In this document: positions 8,694 to 17,540 of the stretch, one piece after another
Layout of the letters: every line of letters begins with the position of its first letter
Position numbering within the stretch: position 1 is the first letter of the stretch
From: Mycobacterium sp. ACS1612
GTDB taxonomy: Bacteria > Actinomycetota > Actinomycetes > Mycobacteriales > Mycobacteriaceae
Length of the DNA stretch: 64,000 nt
Direction of reading: 5' to 3'
Assembly: GCF_001667505.1 (NCBI RefSeq)
Contig: NZ_LZHZ01000018.1
Coordinates: 1-64,000, forward strand
Translations under genes and position numbers: made by a program
The notes under the pieces: model-generated
Told to the model about the DNA's origin: nothing
Databases searched by the model: none
What the model saw: the letters and a program-made list of their open reading frames with translations, nothing else

Positions 8694-9050
8694 TCAGGAG
8701 GCCTGGACGGCTGTCAGCGCCTCGTCGAGCGTCGGGAACAGATCGAAGATCTGGTCGAGGCCGGTGAGCTGAATCGGTCGACTGGTGGCCGCGCTGTTGG
8801 CGACCACCGCGAACCGCGCGGACTCGCTGACGTTGTTGTGGGTCGCCACCAACGCCTGCAGACCGGCCGACGCCAGGAATCCGACGTCGGTCAGGTCGAT
8901 GACGAGTCCCGTCGGCTTCGATGCCAGCGCATCCTCGATGGCGGCTTCCAGCGTGGGGACCGTGGCCAAGTCGATATCGCCGTCGACTCGCAGCACCGCG
9001 ATCCCGTTCTGGTAGGCGAGCGCGGTGGCGATCGCTTCGTCGGCGGGCAT
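8694..9050 (-). CDS. STAS-domain anti-sigma factor antagonist
   Basis: This 118-residue single-domain STAS protein belongs to the SpoIIAA/RsbV class. Ser61 in the sequence GFLASAGLQAL occupies the phospho-acceptor position; the preceding Asp usual in this motif is replaced by Ala. Such proteins bind an RsbW-like anti-sigma kinase when unphosphorylated and release the sigma factor. It is monocistronic and divergent from the rsbR operon. Its closest relative in the window is the STAS protein at 42565, with which it shares FLASAG and an ATSRP segment. It could therefore serve a kinase encoded in either block. Confidence 0.88.
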   Translation of the reverse strand: MPADEAIATALAYQNGIAVLRVDGDIDLATVPTLEAAIEDALASKPTGLVIDLTDVGFLASAGLQALVATHNNVSESARFAVVANSAATSRPIQLTGLDQIFDLFPTLDEALTAVQAS

Positions 9051-9179
9051 GGGGAAAGCCTAGTAGGCAATCGCGGTTGACGATTGGCGACTTCGCCGGT
9101 TACCTGCCAGGCGTGGGCGCTAATGTCGGCTCAGTGACTCGTGCACTTCGACCGTGCGCGAGCGGAGTTGGGAGGCTGA

Positions 9180-10067
9180 ATGTCTGAATCGACCACAGAT
9201 TTTCCCGCTGTCACCACCAAGCTCGTCGGCGAGGATCTACTGCCGCAACTCGTCCAGCACCTGCGTCAAAATCGCACCGCCCTGCGCGAGGAATGGGCGC
9301 GCCGCATCACCGAGGCCGAGCTGCTCACCGCGATGTCGCCGGAGGAGATCTTCTCCGAGGCGACCACCGTGTACGACAGCTACGTCGAGGTGCTCGAGAC
9401 CGGTAGCGTCGAAGCGCTCCAGGACTATGCGCGCGACCTGTCCGAACGCATCATCCCGCGAGGCGTGGAAACCGACGAGGTGGTCGGCATCGTGCTGCTG
9501 CTTCGCGACGTGCTGGCCCGCTCGCTGTTCGAGAAGTACCAGACCGATTTCGACCTGCTCAATCGCGTTCTGGACGCCTACGAACCGGCAGCCAACCGCA
9601 TCGCGAACACCGTGGCCGTCGGCTTTGTGCAGGAGCGCGAGCGCATCATCCGCCAGCAGCAGGAGGCCATCCGCGAGCTGTCCACCCCGGTGCTGCAGGT
9701 GCGCGAACAGTTGCTGATCCTGCCGATCATCGGTGTGCTCGACAGCCAACGCGCCCGCCAGGTCACTGAGCAGTTGTTGCGGGCGATCCGCGCCAACCGC
9801 GCGAAGGTGGTCGTCATCGATATCACCGGTGTGCCGACCATCGACTCCACCGTCGCCAACCACCTCGTGCAGACCGTCGACGCGTCGGGTTTGATGGGTG
9901 CCAGTGTGATCATCACGGGCCTGTCCTCCGACATCGCGCTGACCCTGGTGACGATCGGGCTGGATCTGTCGAAGATGAATGCGGTCGGCGACCTGCAGGG
10001 CGGTATCGAAGAGGCCGAGCGGCTGCTCGGCTACGAGGTGACCCGCACCGGCGAACAGAACGGATGA
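9180..10067 (+). CDS. rsbR: RsbR-type stressosome sensor (N-terminal sensor + STAS)
   Basis: This 295-residue protein has a helical N-terminal domain (about 15-160) like the non-heme globin sensor half of RsbR paralogues, a linker helix ending in ERERIIRQQQEAI, and a STAS domain at about 168-285. The segment VVVIDITGVPTIDSTVANH places Ser223/Thr224 at the site of the first RsbT phosphorylation threonine in Bacillus RsbRA. RsbR proteins assemble with RsbS into a large complex that sequesters RsbT. This is the first gene of an apparent eight-gene operon, with 22 bases to rsbS. A good ribosome site (GGGAGG) precedes the ATG. Confidence 0.88.
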   Translation: MSESTTDFPAVTTKLVGEDLLPQLVQHLRQNRTALREEWARRITEAELLTAMSPEEIFSEATTVYDSYVEVLETGSVEALQDYARDLSERIIPRGVETDEVVGIVLLLRDVLARSLFEKYQTDFDLLNRVLDAYEPAANRIANTVAVGFVQERERIIRQQQEAIRELSTPVLQVREQLLILPIIGVLDSQRARQVTEQLLRAIRANRAKVVVIDITGVPTIDSTVANHLVQTVDASGLMGASVIITGLSSDIALTLVTIGLDLSKMNAVGDLQGGIEEAERLLGYEVTRTGEQNG

Positions 10068-10089
10068 CCAGCGCCAAGCGCTAACCCCC

Positions 10090-10479
10090 ATGCCTGTCCC
10101 CATTCTGAAACAAGGCGCGATCCTGATCGCTTCGGTGCAGGCTGCCCTCACCGACTCCGACGCGGACCGGCTGCGCCACGACCTGATGGAGCGGGTGAGC
10201 CGCTACCGGGCGCACGGCATCATCGTCGACGTGACCGCGATCGACGTGATGGATTCGTTCGCAGCCAGGTCGCTGCGCACCATCGCGCACATGACCCGGT
10301 TGCGCGGAGCGGACACGGTGATCGTGGGCCTGCAGCCCGAAGTGGCGTTCGCGATGGTGCAACTCGGTCTCGTCTTCGACGACATGTACACGGCGCTGGA
10401 TCTCGAAGAGGGCCTCGCGTTCCTCAACCGGCAACTCGAGTCGCGCCAGCCGACGATCGGACGCGACGGTGCCGATTGA
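10090..10479 (+). CDS. rsbS: RsbS-type stressosome scaffold (STAS)
   Basis: This 129-residue single STAS protein matches RsbS along its length: LKQGAILIASVQAAL at the N-terminus, then IIVDVTAIDVMDSFAARS with Ser56 as the RsbT phosphorylation site, and GLQPEVAFAMVQLG. RsbS forms the core of the stressosome with RsbR, and phosphorylation of the conserved serine releases RsbT. It overlaps rsbT by 11 bases, implying translational coupling. The ~10-residue C-terminal tail after QLESRQP is longer than in Bacillus RsbS and poorly conserved in character. Confidence 0.9.
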   Translation: MPVPILKQGAILIASVQAALTDSDADRLRHDLMERVSRYRAHGIIVDVTAIDVMDSFAARSLRTIAHMTRLRGADTVIVGLQPEVAFAMVQLGLVFDDMYTALDLEEGLAFLNRQLESRQPTIGRDGAD

Positions 10480-10900
10480 CGCCGGAATGACTCCGAAAGA
10501 TGAAGTGATCGACGTCAAGAATTCCGACGACATCGTCGCGGCGCGCCAGGTAGGACATCGGCTGGCGCGCGACCTCGGGTTCTCACTGACCGATGTCACG
10601 ATGATCGCCACCGCGATCTCCGAAGTCGCGCGCAACATCACAAGTTACGCCGGCTCCGGCGCGATCCGGGTGGGCGTCGAGGAGCGCGACGGCCGCACGG
10701 CGCTGGTGGTGCGCGCCGAGGACGAAGGACCTGGCATCGCCGACATCGAACGGGCGCTGGAGGACGGCTATTCGACCGGCAGGGGGCTTGGCCTCGGGCT
10801 GCCCGGTGCGCGACGCTTGATGGACCGCTTGGTCATCGACTCGAAGCCCGGCCGCGGCACCGTCGTCGAGATGTGGAAGTGGATCCCGGCAAATGCGTAG
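10469..10900 (+). CDS. rsbT: RsbT-type switch kinase
   Basis: This 143-residue GHKL kinase starts at a GTG inside the end of rsbS. The ATP-binding N box (AISEVARNITSYAGSG), G1 box (DEGPGI) and G2 box (GRGLGLGLPGARRLMD) are all intact. RsbT phosphorylates RsbR and RsbS on stress, leaves the complex and then activates an RsbU-type phosphatase by binding its N-terminal domain. The gene two positions downstream carries exactly such an N-terminal domain. It overlaps rsbX by eight bases. Confidence 0.92.
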   Translation: MPIDAGMTPKDEVIDVKNSDDIVAARQVGHRLARDLGFSLTDVTMIATAISEVARNITSYAGSGAIRVGVEERDGRTALVVRAEDEGPGIADIERALEDGYSTGRGLGLGLPGARRLMDRLVIDSKPGRGTVVEMWKWIPANA

Positions 10901-11519
10901 ACAAGGTCAGATCGGGCCCATCGAATGGGCAACGGCGCGTCGCCCGCTACCCGGCGAGATGGTCTGCGGCGACTACCCGATCGCGGTCGACGTCCCAGGC
11001 GGCGCCGCACTGTTCGGGGTGGCCGACGGGCTGGGCCACGGCGCCGCCGCCGAGACCGCGGCGCTGCGTGCGGAAGAAGTGGTGAACCGTTGTCGCAGTG
11101 AGCCTCTCGACGTGTTGCTGCAGCTGTGTCACCGCAGCCTCGGCGACACCCGCGGCGCTGCAGTCACTTTGGCGCGCATCGACTTCGGGTTGGGCACGCT
11201 GAGCTGGATCGGCATCGGCAACGTGACGGCCGATCTGGTGGCCAAGCGCCCCGGTGGCGCGCAGATCCGGGCGTCCGCGCTGCTGGCAGGCGGCATCGTC
11301 GGCTACCGCATCCCGCACGCGCTGACCACCCATCAGGTGTATATCTCGCCCGGTGACCTGCTGGTCATCGCCACCGACGGCATTCTCGAAGACCACATCC
11401 AGGACATCGACTTCGCCGCACCCGCGACCGCGATCGCCGAGCACATCCTCGACGCGTACAGCAGGGAGTCTGACGACGCGCTGGTGCTGATCGCGCGTCA
11501 CCGGGGCACCTCGTCATGA
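10893..11519 (+). CDS. rsbX: RsbX-type PP2C feedback phosphatase
   Basis: This 208-residue SpoIIE/PP2C-type phosphatase lacks sensor domains and so resembles RsbX, which resets the stressosome by dephosphorylating RsbR and RsbS. Metal-binding motifs are visible as MVCGDYPIAV, FGVADGLGHGAAAETAA and the C-terminal SDDALVLIARH. The start ATG lies within the end of rsbT and the stop overlaps the next start by four bases (ATGA). The order R-S-T-X matches the conserved stressosome module of Firmicutes and of some mycobacteria. Confidence 0.88.
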   Translation: MRRQGQIGPIEWATARRPLPGEMVCGDYPIAVDVPGGAALFGVADGLGHGAAAETAALRAEEVVNRCRSEPLDVLLQLCHRSLGDTRGAAVTLARIDFGLGTLSWIGIGNVTADLVAKRPGGAQIRASALLAGGIVGYRIPHALTTHQVYISPGDLLVIATDGILEDHIQDIDFAAPATAIAEHILDAYSRESDDALVLIARHRGTSS

Positions 11520-13714
11520 CCGACCCGAAGACGAACGCCGACTTCCATGCCCAATACGCGGCCGCATTGAGCGCCTACCTCGCCGACAAGGGCGAGGACA
11601 CCCTTGCTGTCGGCCACGAGTTGGGTCGCCGCGCATTGGCCGAGCAGATCAGCATGCTGGAGATCATCGAAAACCACTCCCGCCTCGTCGAGAGCGCGGG
11701 TACGAAGGCCGACGCATCCGTTGCGCTGCAGTTCTTGCTGCAGACCCTTGCGGCGCTGGACGTCGCGACGCGCGGATTCATCGACGGCACAAGACGATAC
11801 GAACAACAGCGGGCCCGCGCCGAGGATCTGGCCGACCGCGACGAGTTCCGCACCGCGTTGGTCAACTCGCTGCAAGAGGGCTTCTTCGTGGCCGACGCAA
11901 CGGGGGCGGTCACCGAGATCAACGAAGCTTTCACCGACATCACCGGCTACGGGCCCGAGGGTCTGCCGTATACGTGGCCGCCGCCGTGGATGGGCGACGA
12001 CACCGCGACGCGCGACCAGTTGGCGCAATTACTCGCGCATGGCGCCCTGGAGGCGGAAGCGCCGGTCCGGCACCGCGACGGGCGCCTCATTTGGGTGGCG
12101 ATGAGCGTGAACGCAGTCGCGTCGCCGAATACCGAACACGGCACCTTCGTCGGCACCATCCGTGACATCACCGCCGCGCGGGCGGCGACCGTTCGCGACC
12201 GGGCGGTGGCCCGACTGGCCACCGCGGTGAGTGTCGCCAAGAGCGTCGGCGAGGTGCTGTTCAGCACGCTCGACGAGTGCCGCACCGCGCTTCGAACGGC
12301 GCGGGTCGTGGCGGTCATGTGGTCGACCGACGAGCAGGATCCGAGCGTGCACCAGTCCGGCAAGCCCCCGGTGCTGCACTGGCACGACCTCGACCCGCGG
12401 CTGCGTCGGTGTCTCGACACCGCACGCACCTGGCTGCCGCTCACCGTCGAATCCATCGGCTGGACAACCGATTCCGATGTCGCGCACGGCATGGTGGCCA
12501 CCCTGTCGCGCGACGCCGCGCTGTGGCTGGAGTTCGACAGTCCGCGCGTCGTCGCCGCCGAGGACACCCAGCTGGTGACCGCCCTTGTCGGACATTTGAG
12601 TCTGGCCATGCAGCACGTCAGGCAGTTCGAGCTGGCCCGCGACACGTCGTTGACGCTGCAGCGCTCGATGCTCGCACCGACCGAGCTGCCCCCCGGCTTC
12701 GCGGTGCGCTATGAGCCTGCCGTGTCGCCATTGGAGATCGGCGGCGACTGGTACGACGTGTTGCCGGTCGCCGACGACCGCATCGGCATCATCGTCGGCG
12801 ACTGCGTCGGACGGGGGTTGGCCGCCGCCGCGGTGATGGGTCAGCTGCGCAGCTCGGCCCGCGCGCTGCTGCTGACCGGCGCATCGCCGTCGACCCTGCT
12901 CGAGCAACTCGACGCGGTTGCCGGTCTCATCCCCGACGCGTTCTGCACCACCGTGTTCGTGGCGATGCTCGACACCCGCTCCGAGACGCTGACGTACAGC
13001 AGCGCGGGCCATGTTCCCGCGGTGCTTGCCGCACCCGCCGCGGCGCCGGTGATGCTGACCGACGCCAGATCGGTACCGCTGGCCGTGCACAGGGACGAGC
13101 CGCGGCCGCAGGCCACCGCCGCACTGACCGGTGGATCGACTCTGCTGCTCTACACCGACGGTCTCGTCGAGCGTCGCCACGAGTCGATCGACAAGGGGAT
13201 CGCCCGCGTCGCCGAGGCGATGGCGCAGACGATGCAGCTGCCGGTCGACACAGCCGCCGAAGTGATACTCGACAGACTGGCCCCCGACGCTGGCTACGAC
13301 GACGACGTCGCGATCGTCCTCTACCGCCATCCCGGTTCGACGCTCGTGATCGAAATCGACGCGGCGCCAGCGCGGTTGACCGATATCCGGCATCAGCTCC
13401 TTGCCTGGCTGCACTCCGCTGGAGTGTCCGAGACGTTGGCAGGCGACATCGTGTTGGTGGTCAACGAGGCGTGCAGCAACAGCGCGGAGCACGCGTACCG
13501 GGGACAGCAGGTGGGCCCGATGCGTGTCGAGGCCACGCGCGACGCCGATCACATTCACATGCAGGTGACGGACTCCGGGTCGTGGAAGACGCCGCCTGCG
13601 GATCCAGGAACCCGCGGCAGGGGCATTCTGTTGATGCGGTCGCTGAGCGAACAGGTCGACGTCGACGGCACCGCGCACGGCACAACCGTGCGCATGCGGT
13701 TCGCGGTCGGATAA
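11516..13714 (+). CDS. RsbU-type PP2C phosphatase fused to RsbW-like kinase domain
   Basis: This 732-residue cytoplasmic protein has five modules: an RsbU N-terminal RsbT-binding domain (about 5-90; YLADKGEDTLAVGHELGRRA), a PAS domain (about 108-220), a GAF-like domain (about 225-375), a SpoIIE PP2C phosphatase (about 395-600; EIGGDWYDVLPVADDR, IIVGDCVGRGLAAA, GYDDDVAIVLY) and a C-terminal GHKL kinase of the RsbW class (about 605-732; LVVNEACSNSAEHAYRG). The first module makes it the expected target of the RsbT encoded two genes upstream. It thus joins the enzyme that dephosphorylates an STAS antagonist with the kinase class that phosphorylates it. The neighbouring STAS protein at 14168 is a likely substrate. 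Confidence 0.9.
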   Translation: MTDPKTNADFHAQYAAALSAYLADKGEDTLAVGHELGRRALAEQISMLEIIENHSRLVESAGTKADASVALQFLLQTLAALDVATRGFIDGTRRYEQQRARAEDLADRDEFRTALVNSLQEGFFVADATGAVTEINEAFTDITGYGPEGLPYTWPPPWMGDDTATRDQLAQLLAHGALEAEAPVRHRDGRLIWVAMSVNAVASPNTEHGTFVGTIRDITAARAATVRDRAVARLATAVSVAKSVGEVLFSTLDECRTALRTARVVAVMWSTDEQDPSVHQSGKPPVLHWHDLDPRLRRCLDTARTWLPLTVESIGWTTDSDVAHGMVATLSRDAALWLEFDSPRVVAAEDTQLVTALVGHLSLAMQHVRQFELARDTSLTLQRSMLAPTELPPGFAVRYEPAVSPLEIGGDWYDVLPVADDRIGIIVGDCVGRGLAAAAVMGQLRSSARALLLTGASPSTLLEQLDAVAGLIPDAFCTTVFVAMLDTRSETLTYSSAGHVPAVLAAPAAAPVMLTDARSVPLAVHRDEPRPQATAALTGGSTLLLYTDGLVERRHESIDKGIARVAEAMAQTMQLPVDTAAEVILDRLAPDAGYDDDVAIVLYRHPGSTLVIEIDAAPARLTDIRHQLLAWLHSAGVSETLAGDIVLVVNEACSNSAEHAYRGQQVGPMRVEATRDADHIHMQVTDSGSWKTPPADPGTRGRGILLMRSLSEQVDVDGTAHGTTVRMRFAVG

Positions 13715-13736
13715 GTTCAGGCAGTATCCGCTCGAG

Positions 13737-14171
13737 GTGTCGGAGGTGCAGGTGACCAGCGTTTCCGGCGCCGGCGCGCGCCGACCAGCCCCGCTGAGCA
13801 TCCGGCTGCCCGCCATTCCCGCGAGCCTCGCCGTCGTCCGCAATCACCTGCGTGGTTGGCTGCCGACCACCGCCGTGACCGCGGCCGCCGCCGCCGACGT
13901 GCTGCTCGCCGTCGGAGAGGCCGCGTCGAACGTCGTCGAACATGCGGTGCGCGGCGCGCCCCGCGCCGTCACGTTGGAGGTGACGGGCCGGGTCACCGAA
14001 ACCGGACTAGCGTTGACGGTCAAGGACAACGGCCGCTGGCACGCGCCGCCGAGTTCGAGCGCCCATCGCGGGCACGGCAGCAAGTTGATGAAGGCACTCG
14101 TCGACAAGGTGACGATCACACCGTCTCCACAGGGAACCACGGTGGAATTGCACAAGGAGCTCCATCCATGA
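13737..14171 (+). CDS. RsbW-like serine kinase / anti-sigma factor
   Basis: This 144-residue GHKL protein starts at a GTG 22 bases after the phosphatase-kinase gene. The N box (LLAVGEAASNVVEHA) and G1 region (VKDNGRWHAPP) are present, and the G2 region reads HRGHGSKLMKALVD. RsbW/SpoIIAB-type proteins hold a sigma factor inactive and phosphorylate a partner STAS antagonist. The next gene, overlapping by four bases (ATGA), encodes such an STAS protein, making a textbook pair. No sigma factor gene follows, so its target is elsewhere. Confidence 0.85.
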   Translation: MSEVQVTSVSGAGARRPAPLSIRLPAIPASLAVVRNHLRGWLPTTAVTAAAAADVLLAVGEAASNVVEHAVRGAPRAVTLEVTGRVTETGLALTVKDNGRWHAPPSSSAHRGHGSKLMKALVDKVTITPSPQGTTVELHKELHP

Positions 14172-14479
14172 CAACCAGTCAGTTTCGAATGTCCGCAGCG
14201 GAGGCCGAGCAACCGCCGGTCGTCACCGCCCGCGGGGATATCGACCTGGCCAATGTCAACGAGTTCTCCGACGTGCTGACCGCCGCTGCCGCGGGCAGCG
14301 ACGCGCTCACCGTGGACCTGTCCGAGGTGACGTACTGCGACAGCGCGGCGGTGCGGGCTTTGTTCTCCGTCGCGGCGACCACCAAGCTAAGCCTCATCGT
14401 GCCCGCATCAGGGTCGATCACGACGCTGCTGAGCATCTCCGGGCTGGACCGGGTCGCGACAGTGGCGACCCGCGACTGA
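14168..14479 (+). CDS. STAS-domain anti-sigma factor antagonist
   Basis: This 103-residue STAS protein starts at the ATG that overlaps the stop of the kinase gene. The phospho-acceptor Ser59 sits in EVTYCDSAAVRALF, with the usual preceding Asp retained. It is the likely partner of the RsbW-like kinase just upstream and a candidate substrate of the fused phosphatase at 11516. It ends 15 bases before the GAF-ANTAR gene, within the same operon. Confidence 0.88.
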   Translation: MTTSQFRMSAAEAEQPPVVTARGDIDLANVNEFSDVLTAAAAGSDALTVDLSEVTYCDSAAVRALFSVAATTKLSLIVPASGSITTLLSISGLDRVATVATRD

Positions 14480-14494
14480 TTCCCGCGACTCCCG

Positions 14495-15304
14495 ATGGCC
14501 CCCGCTGACTTTCGCCCCCAGTCACATCCCCAGTTGGTGGCGTTGATGCACCGCATCCTCGAGCGGATGCAGGCCGATCTCGTCGATGCGCTCGGGTTCG
14601 CGATCGTCATCCACGACAAGCGCCACGATGAACCGCCGTCCGTGCTCGCGTCGGTCGGGGTCGGCGCAGACTTCGCCTCCGTGCAATTCGAAGGCGTCGG
14701 CGGACCCGTGCCCGATGCGCTGGCCTACCAGGTGCCGGTGCTCAGCATCGACCTCTGGGCCGACGACCGCTGGCCACAGCTCACCTCGGCTGCCATGAAC
14801 TCCCTTGCACCACAGCAGGAATCCTGCTGGGAGGAGTGCCGCGGCGTTGCGGCCGTGCCGGGCGTCTGGGCCGACGACGCGACGGTCGTGGTCTGCTGTG
14901 TGCTCAAACAGCCCGCCAGCGCCGCCACGGTGACCAGCCTGATCACCTACGAGCAACTGGTGTCGGCGGCGCTGATCACGTCGGCCGCCGAAAACACCTC
15001 GGCCATTGCGGATATCATCACCGTGCTGCAATCACGCGGGGCAATCGAACAGGCCAAGGGCGCGTTGATGGGCCTGGTGCGGTGTGACGCCGAACATGCG
15101 TGGCGGATGCTTCGCCGCGCCAGCCAGGAGTTCAACGTCAAGCTGCGTGAACTGGCGGTGGCACTCGTCGAACACATCAGCGGTGCACCCGCCGAACAAC
15201 CCGACACCGGAACGCCGATCACCCCCGACGAGCGTACCCGCGAGGCGGCCAGACTGATGTGGGCGGCGTTGTCGAAACCACCGGAGCCGCCGTCATCCGA
15301 GTAA
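14495..15304 (+). CDS. GAF-ANTAR domain RNA-binding antiterminator
   Basis: This 269-residue protein has an N-terminal GAF-like sensor (about 15-165) and a C-terminal ANTAR domain (about 170-230), recognisable by [20 protein letters not shown] and the ensuing helices [24 protein letters not shown] domains bind paired hairpins in mRNA leaders and prevent early termination. As last gene of the stress operon it could extend the response to RNA level. A ~40-residue acidic/Pro tail follows the ANTAR domain. The gene ends in a 12-base tail-to-tail overlap with galK. Confidence 0.88.
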   Translation: MAPADFRPQSHPQLVALMHRILERMQADLVDALGFAIVIHDKRHDEPPSVLASVGVGADFASVQFEGVGGPVPDALAYQVPVLSIDLWADDRWPQLTSAAMNSLAPQQESCWEECRGVAAVPGVWADDATVVVCCVLKQPASAATVTSLITYEQLVSAALITSAAENTSAIADIITVLQSRGAIEQAKGALMGLVRCDAEHAWRMLRRASQEFNVKLRELAVALVEHISGAPAEQPDTGTPITPDERTREAARLMWAALSKPPEPPSSE

Positions 15305-16387
15305 TTCCGCGCCCTGACTCGCCCTGGTGCGCGCGATCGTCGGCGCGTTGTAGCCGGCGTCGCGGACCGCTTCGCGGATCGCGTCGGCGATGTCGGCGAC
15401 ATTGGCGACCGGGGCCAGCGCGATGACGCAGCCCCCGAATCCGCCACCCGTCATCCGGGCCCCCAGCGCGCCTGCCGCGACGGCGGTGTCGGCGATCAGA
15501 TCGATGTGGTCCGTGGTGATCTCGAAGTCGTCGCGCATCGACGCCTGCGACGCGGTGAACAGCCTGCCGATCGCGGTGTAGTCGGATTCCTCCAGGGCGG
15601 CAACGACTTCCAGCACACGCTCGTTGTCGGTGAGGATGTGGCGGGCGCGCCGGGCATCGACGGGATCGGCGACCGCGGCCAGTGCCGCCACGCCGCTGTC
15701 CTGCACCTCCCGCAGCGACGACACACCCAGGTCCGCAGCCGCCCGTTCGCAGGACGCCCGGCGTGACGCGTACTCGCCGCCCGCGTGTTGATGCGGTGCG
15801 CGCGAATTGATCAGCAGCAGGGCGACCTCGGCGGCATCCGGGTCGAACACCACGGGGCGCACCGCCGGTTCTCGGAAGTCGATCAGCAACGCCTTGTGCG
15901 GCGCGCCGCACAGGGACGCCAGCTGATCCAGCATGCCGGTGGGTGCACCCACGTAGTCGTTCTCGGCCCGCTGGGCGAGCCGCGCAAGCTCGATCCGGTC
16001 GAGGTCGATGCCTGCGGCGGTGGTCAAGGCGCCGAGGACCGCACATTCCAACGCGGCCGAAGACGATACGCCGGAACCCATTTCGACGTCACTGGCGATC
16101 GTCATGCTGCCACCCAGGATGCGGTGCCCCGCCCGCGCCAGCGACCAGACCACCCCCGCGACGTAGGCGGCCCATCCGCTGACGTCACCAGGTGCGGTGG
16201 CAATCGGAATTGAAACGGTGCCGTCCTCTTGATCGCTTCGCACTGTCAGTTCGGCGCCCTCGTCAGGTAGATAGGTGACGACTGTGCGTTCGGGCAGGGC
16301 GATCGGCAGCGCGAAACCCAGGTTGTAGTCGGTGTGTTCGCCGATCAGGTTGATCCGGCCAGGCGCCGCGTACCGGATCGCAGTCAT
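15293..16387 (-). CDS. galK: Galactokinase
   Basis: This 364-residue GHMP kinase phosphorylates galactose to galactose-1-phosphate in the Leloir pathway. The galactose-binding signature [13 protein letters not shown] is near the N-terminus (residues ~10-22), the ATP loop reads [15 protein letters not shown] (about 102-116), and the third motif [13 protein letters not shown] is near 315. The length is close to the family norm. It lies downstream of galT, separated by 61 bases, with the DeoR-type gene first; the three are probably one transcript. Confidence 0.95.
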   Translation of the reverse strand: MTAIRYAAPGRINLIGEHTDYNLGFALPIALPERTVVTYLPDEGAELTVRSDQEDGTVSIPIATAPGDVSGWAAYVAGVVWSLARAGHRILGGSMTIASDVEMGSGVSSSAALECAVLGALTTAAGIDLDRIELARLAQRAENDYVGAPTGMLDQLASLCGAPHKALLIDFREPAVRPVVFDPDAAEVALLLINSRAPHQHAGGEYASRRASCERAAADLGVSSLREVQDSGVAALAAVADPVDARRARHILTDNERVLEVVAALEESDYTAIGRLFTASQASMRDDFEITTDHIDLIADTAVAAGALGARMTGGGFGGCVIALAPVANVADIADAIREAVRDAGYNAPTIARTRASQGAELLG

Positions 16388-16448
16388 GCGCCGACCTCAC
16401 AGGCTCGGTCGGACCATTCAGTACTGATGATTCGCTCGCAAGCTTCGC

Positions 16449-17540
16449 TCATGCGAGCGCCCGCAGTCGCTCGGCCACACTCTCTGGGGTGACGTCGCTG
16501 ATGAACGCGTCCATCGCGGACTCGGAGCCTGCGAGGAACTTCAACTTGGTGGCACTGCGCCGCACCGACATCAGCTCGACGTGGAAGTAGCCCTCCCGCT
16601 GATCGGCGGAGCCGGTGTACTGGTGCAGCGCCGAAATATAGGGCAACGCAGTGGGATACATGCGGTCGAAGCGGGAAAGCACGTCCAGGTAGATGCGCGC
16701 GAAGCCGTCGAGTTCGGTGTCGGTGAGGTCGACAAGGTTATGCACGAAGCGATTCGGGTAGATGTGCACCTCCACCGGCCATCTGGCCGCAAACGGGACG
16801 AACGCGGTGAACAAGTCGGTCTTGGCGATGACTCGGCTGCCGTCGGCGACCTCGCGGGTTAGAATGTCGGTGAAGAGGTTGCCGCCGGTGCGGTCCGCGT
16901 AGGCACGGGCCTCGCGCATCATCTCCGCCGCGCGCGGTGGCAGATACGGATAGCCGTAGATCTGACCGTGCGGGTGTGTCAGCGTGACGCCGATCTCCTC
17001 ACCGCGATTCTCGAAGCAAAACACGTAGGCGATGCCGGGACGGGCCATCAGGTAGGCAGTGCGGTGCCGCCATGCCTCGACGACGAGGCGGGCATGCTGT
17101 TGGGTCAGCCCGCTGAACGAACCGGTGTGGTCACTGGAGAAGCAGATCACTTCGCAACGGCCATGCCCCGCAGCCGATTGGAGCAGATCGCCGTTGGGTG
17201 TCGGCAGTGTGAAGGGCGCGGCGCCCGCGCCGGACAGGCTCGGGAAGCGGTTCTCGAAGACCGCGACGTCGTAGTCGGCCGCGGGGATCTCACTGGTCAG
17301 CCCGGTCGGCCCGGGGCACAGCGGGCATTGGTCGGCCGGCGGTTTGTAGGTCCGGTCCTGCCGCAGGGCTGCGATGATCACCCACTGGCCGGTCTGGCGG
17401 TCGAACCGCAACTCCGACTGCTGCTCACCGCGCGGCGGTAGCGGGCGGCGGTCCGGCACCGGCGCAGGCGTGTGACCGGGCAGCGCGAACAACAACAGTT
17501 CGCGGCCGTCGGCGAGCGGCCACCTGGCTGGGTCGGTCAT
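16449..17540 (-). CDS. galT: Galactose-1-phosphate uridylyltransferase
   Basis: This 363-residue enzyme exchanges UMP between UDP-glucose and galactose-1-phosphate. The HIT-like active site THPHGQIYGYP (nucleophilic histidine in HPH) and the zinc-binding CPLCPG near residue 73 are intact, as is FENRFPSLSG. The gene overlaps the end of the upstream regulator by four bases (start ATG at 17540, regulator stop at 17537). No UDP-galactose 4-epimerase gene lies in the cluster, so galE must be elsewhere. Confidence 0.95.
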   Translation of the reverse strand: MTDPARWPLADGRELLLFALPGHTPAPVPDRRPLPPRGEQQSELRFDRQTGQWVIIAALRQDRTYKPPADQCPLCPGPTGLTSEIPAADYDVAVFENRFPSLSGAGAAPFTLPTPNGDLLQSAAGHGRCEVICFSSDHTGSFSGLTQQHARLVVEAWRHRTAYLMARPGIAYVFCFENRGEEIGVTLTHPHGQIYGYPYLPPRAAEMMREARAYADRTGGNLFTDILTREVADGSRVIAKTDLFTAFVPFAARWPVEVHIYPNRFVHNLVDLTDTELDGFARIYLDVLSRFDRMYPTALPYISALHQYTGSADQREGYFHVELMSVRRSATKLKFLAGSESAMDAFISDVTPESVAERLRALA

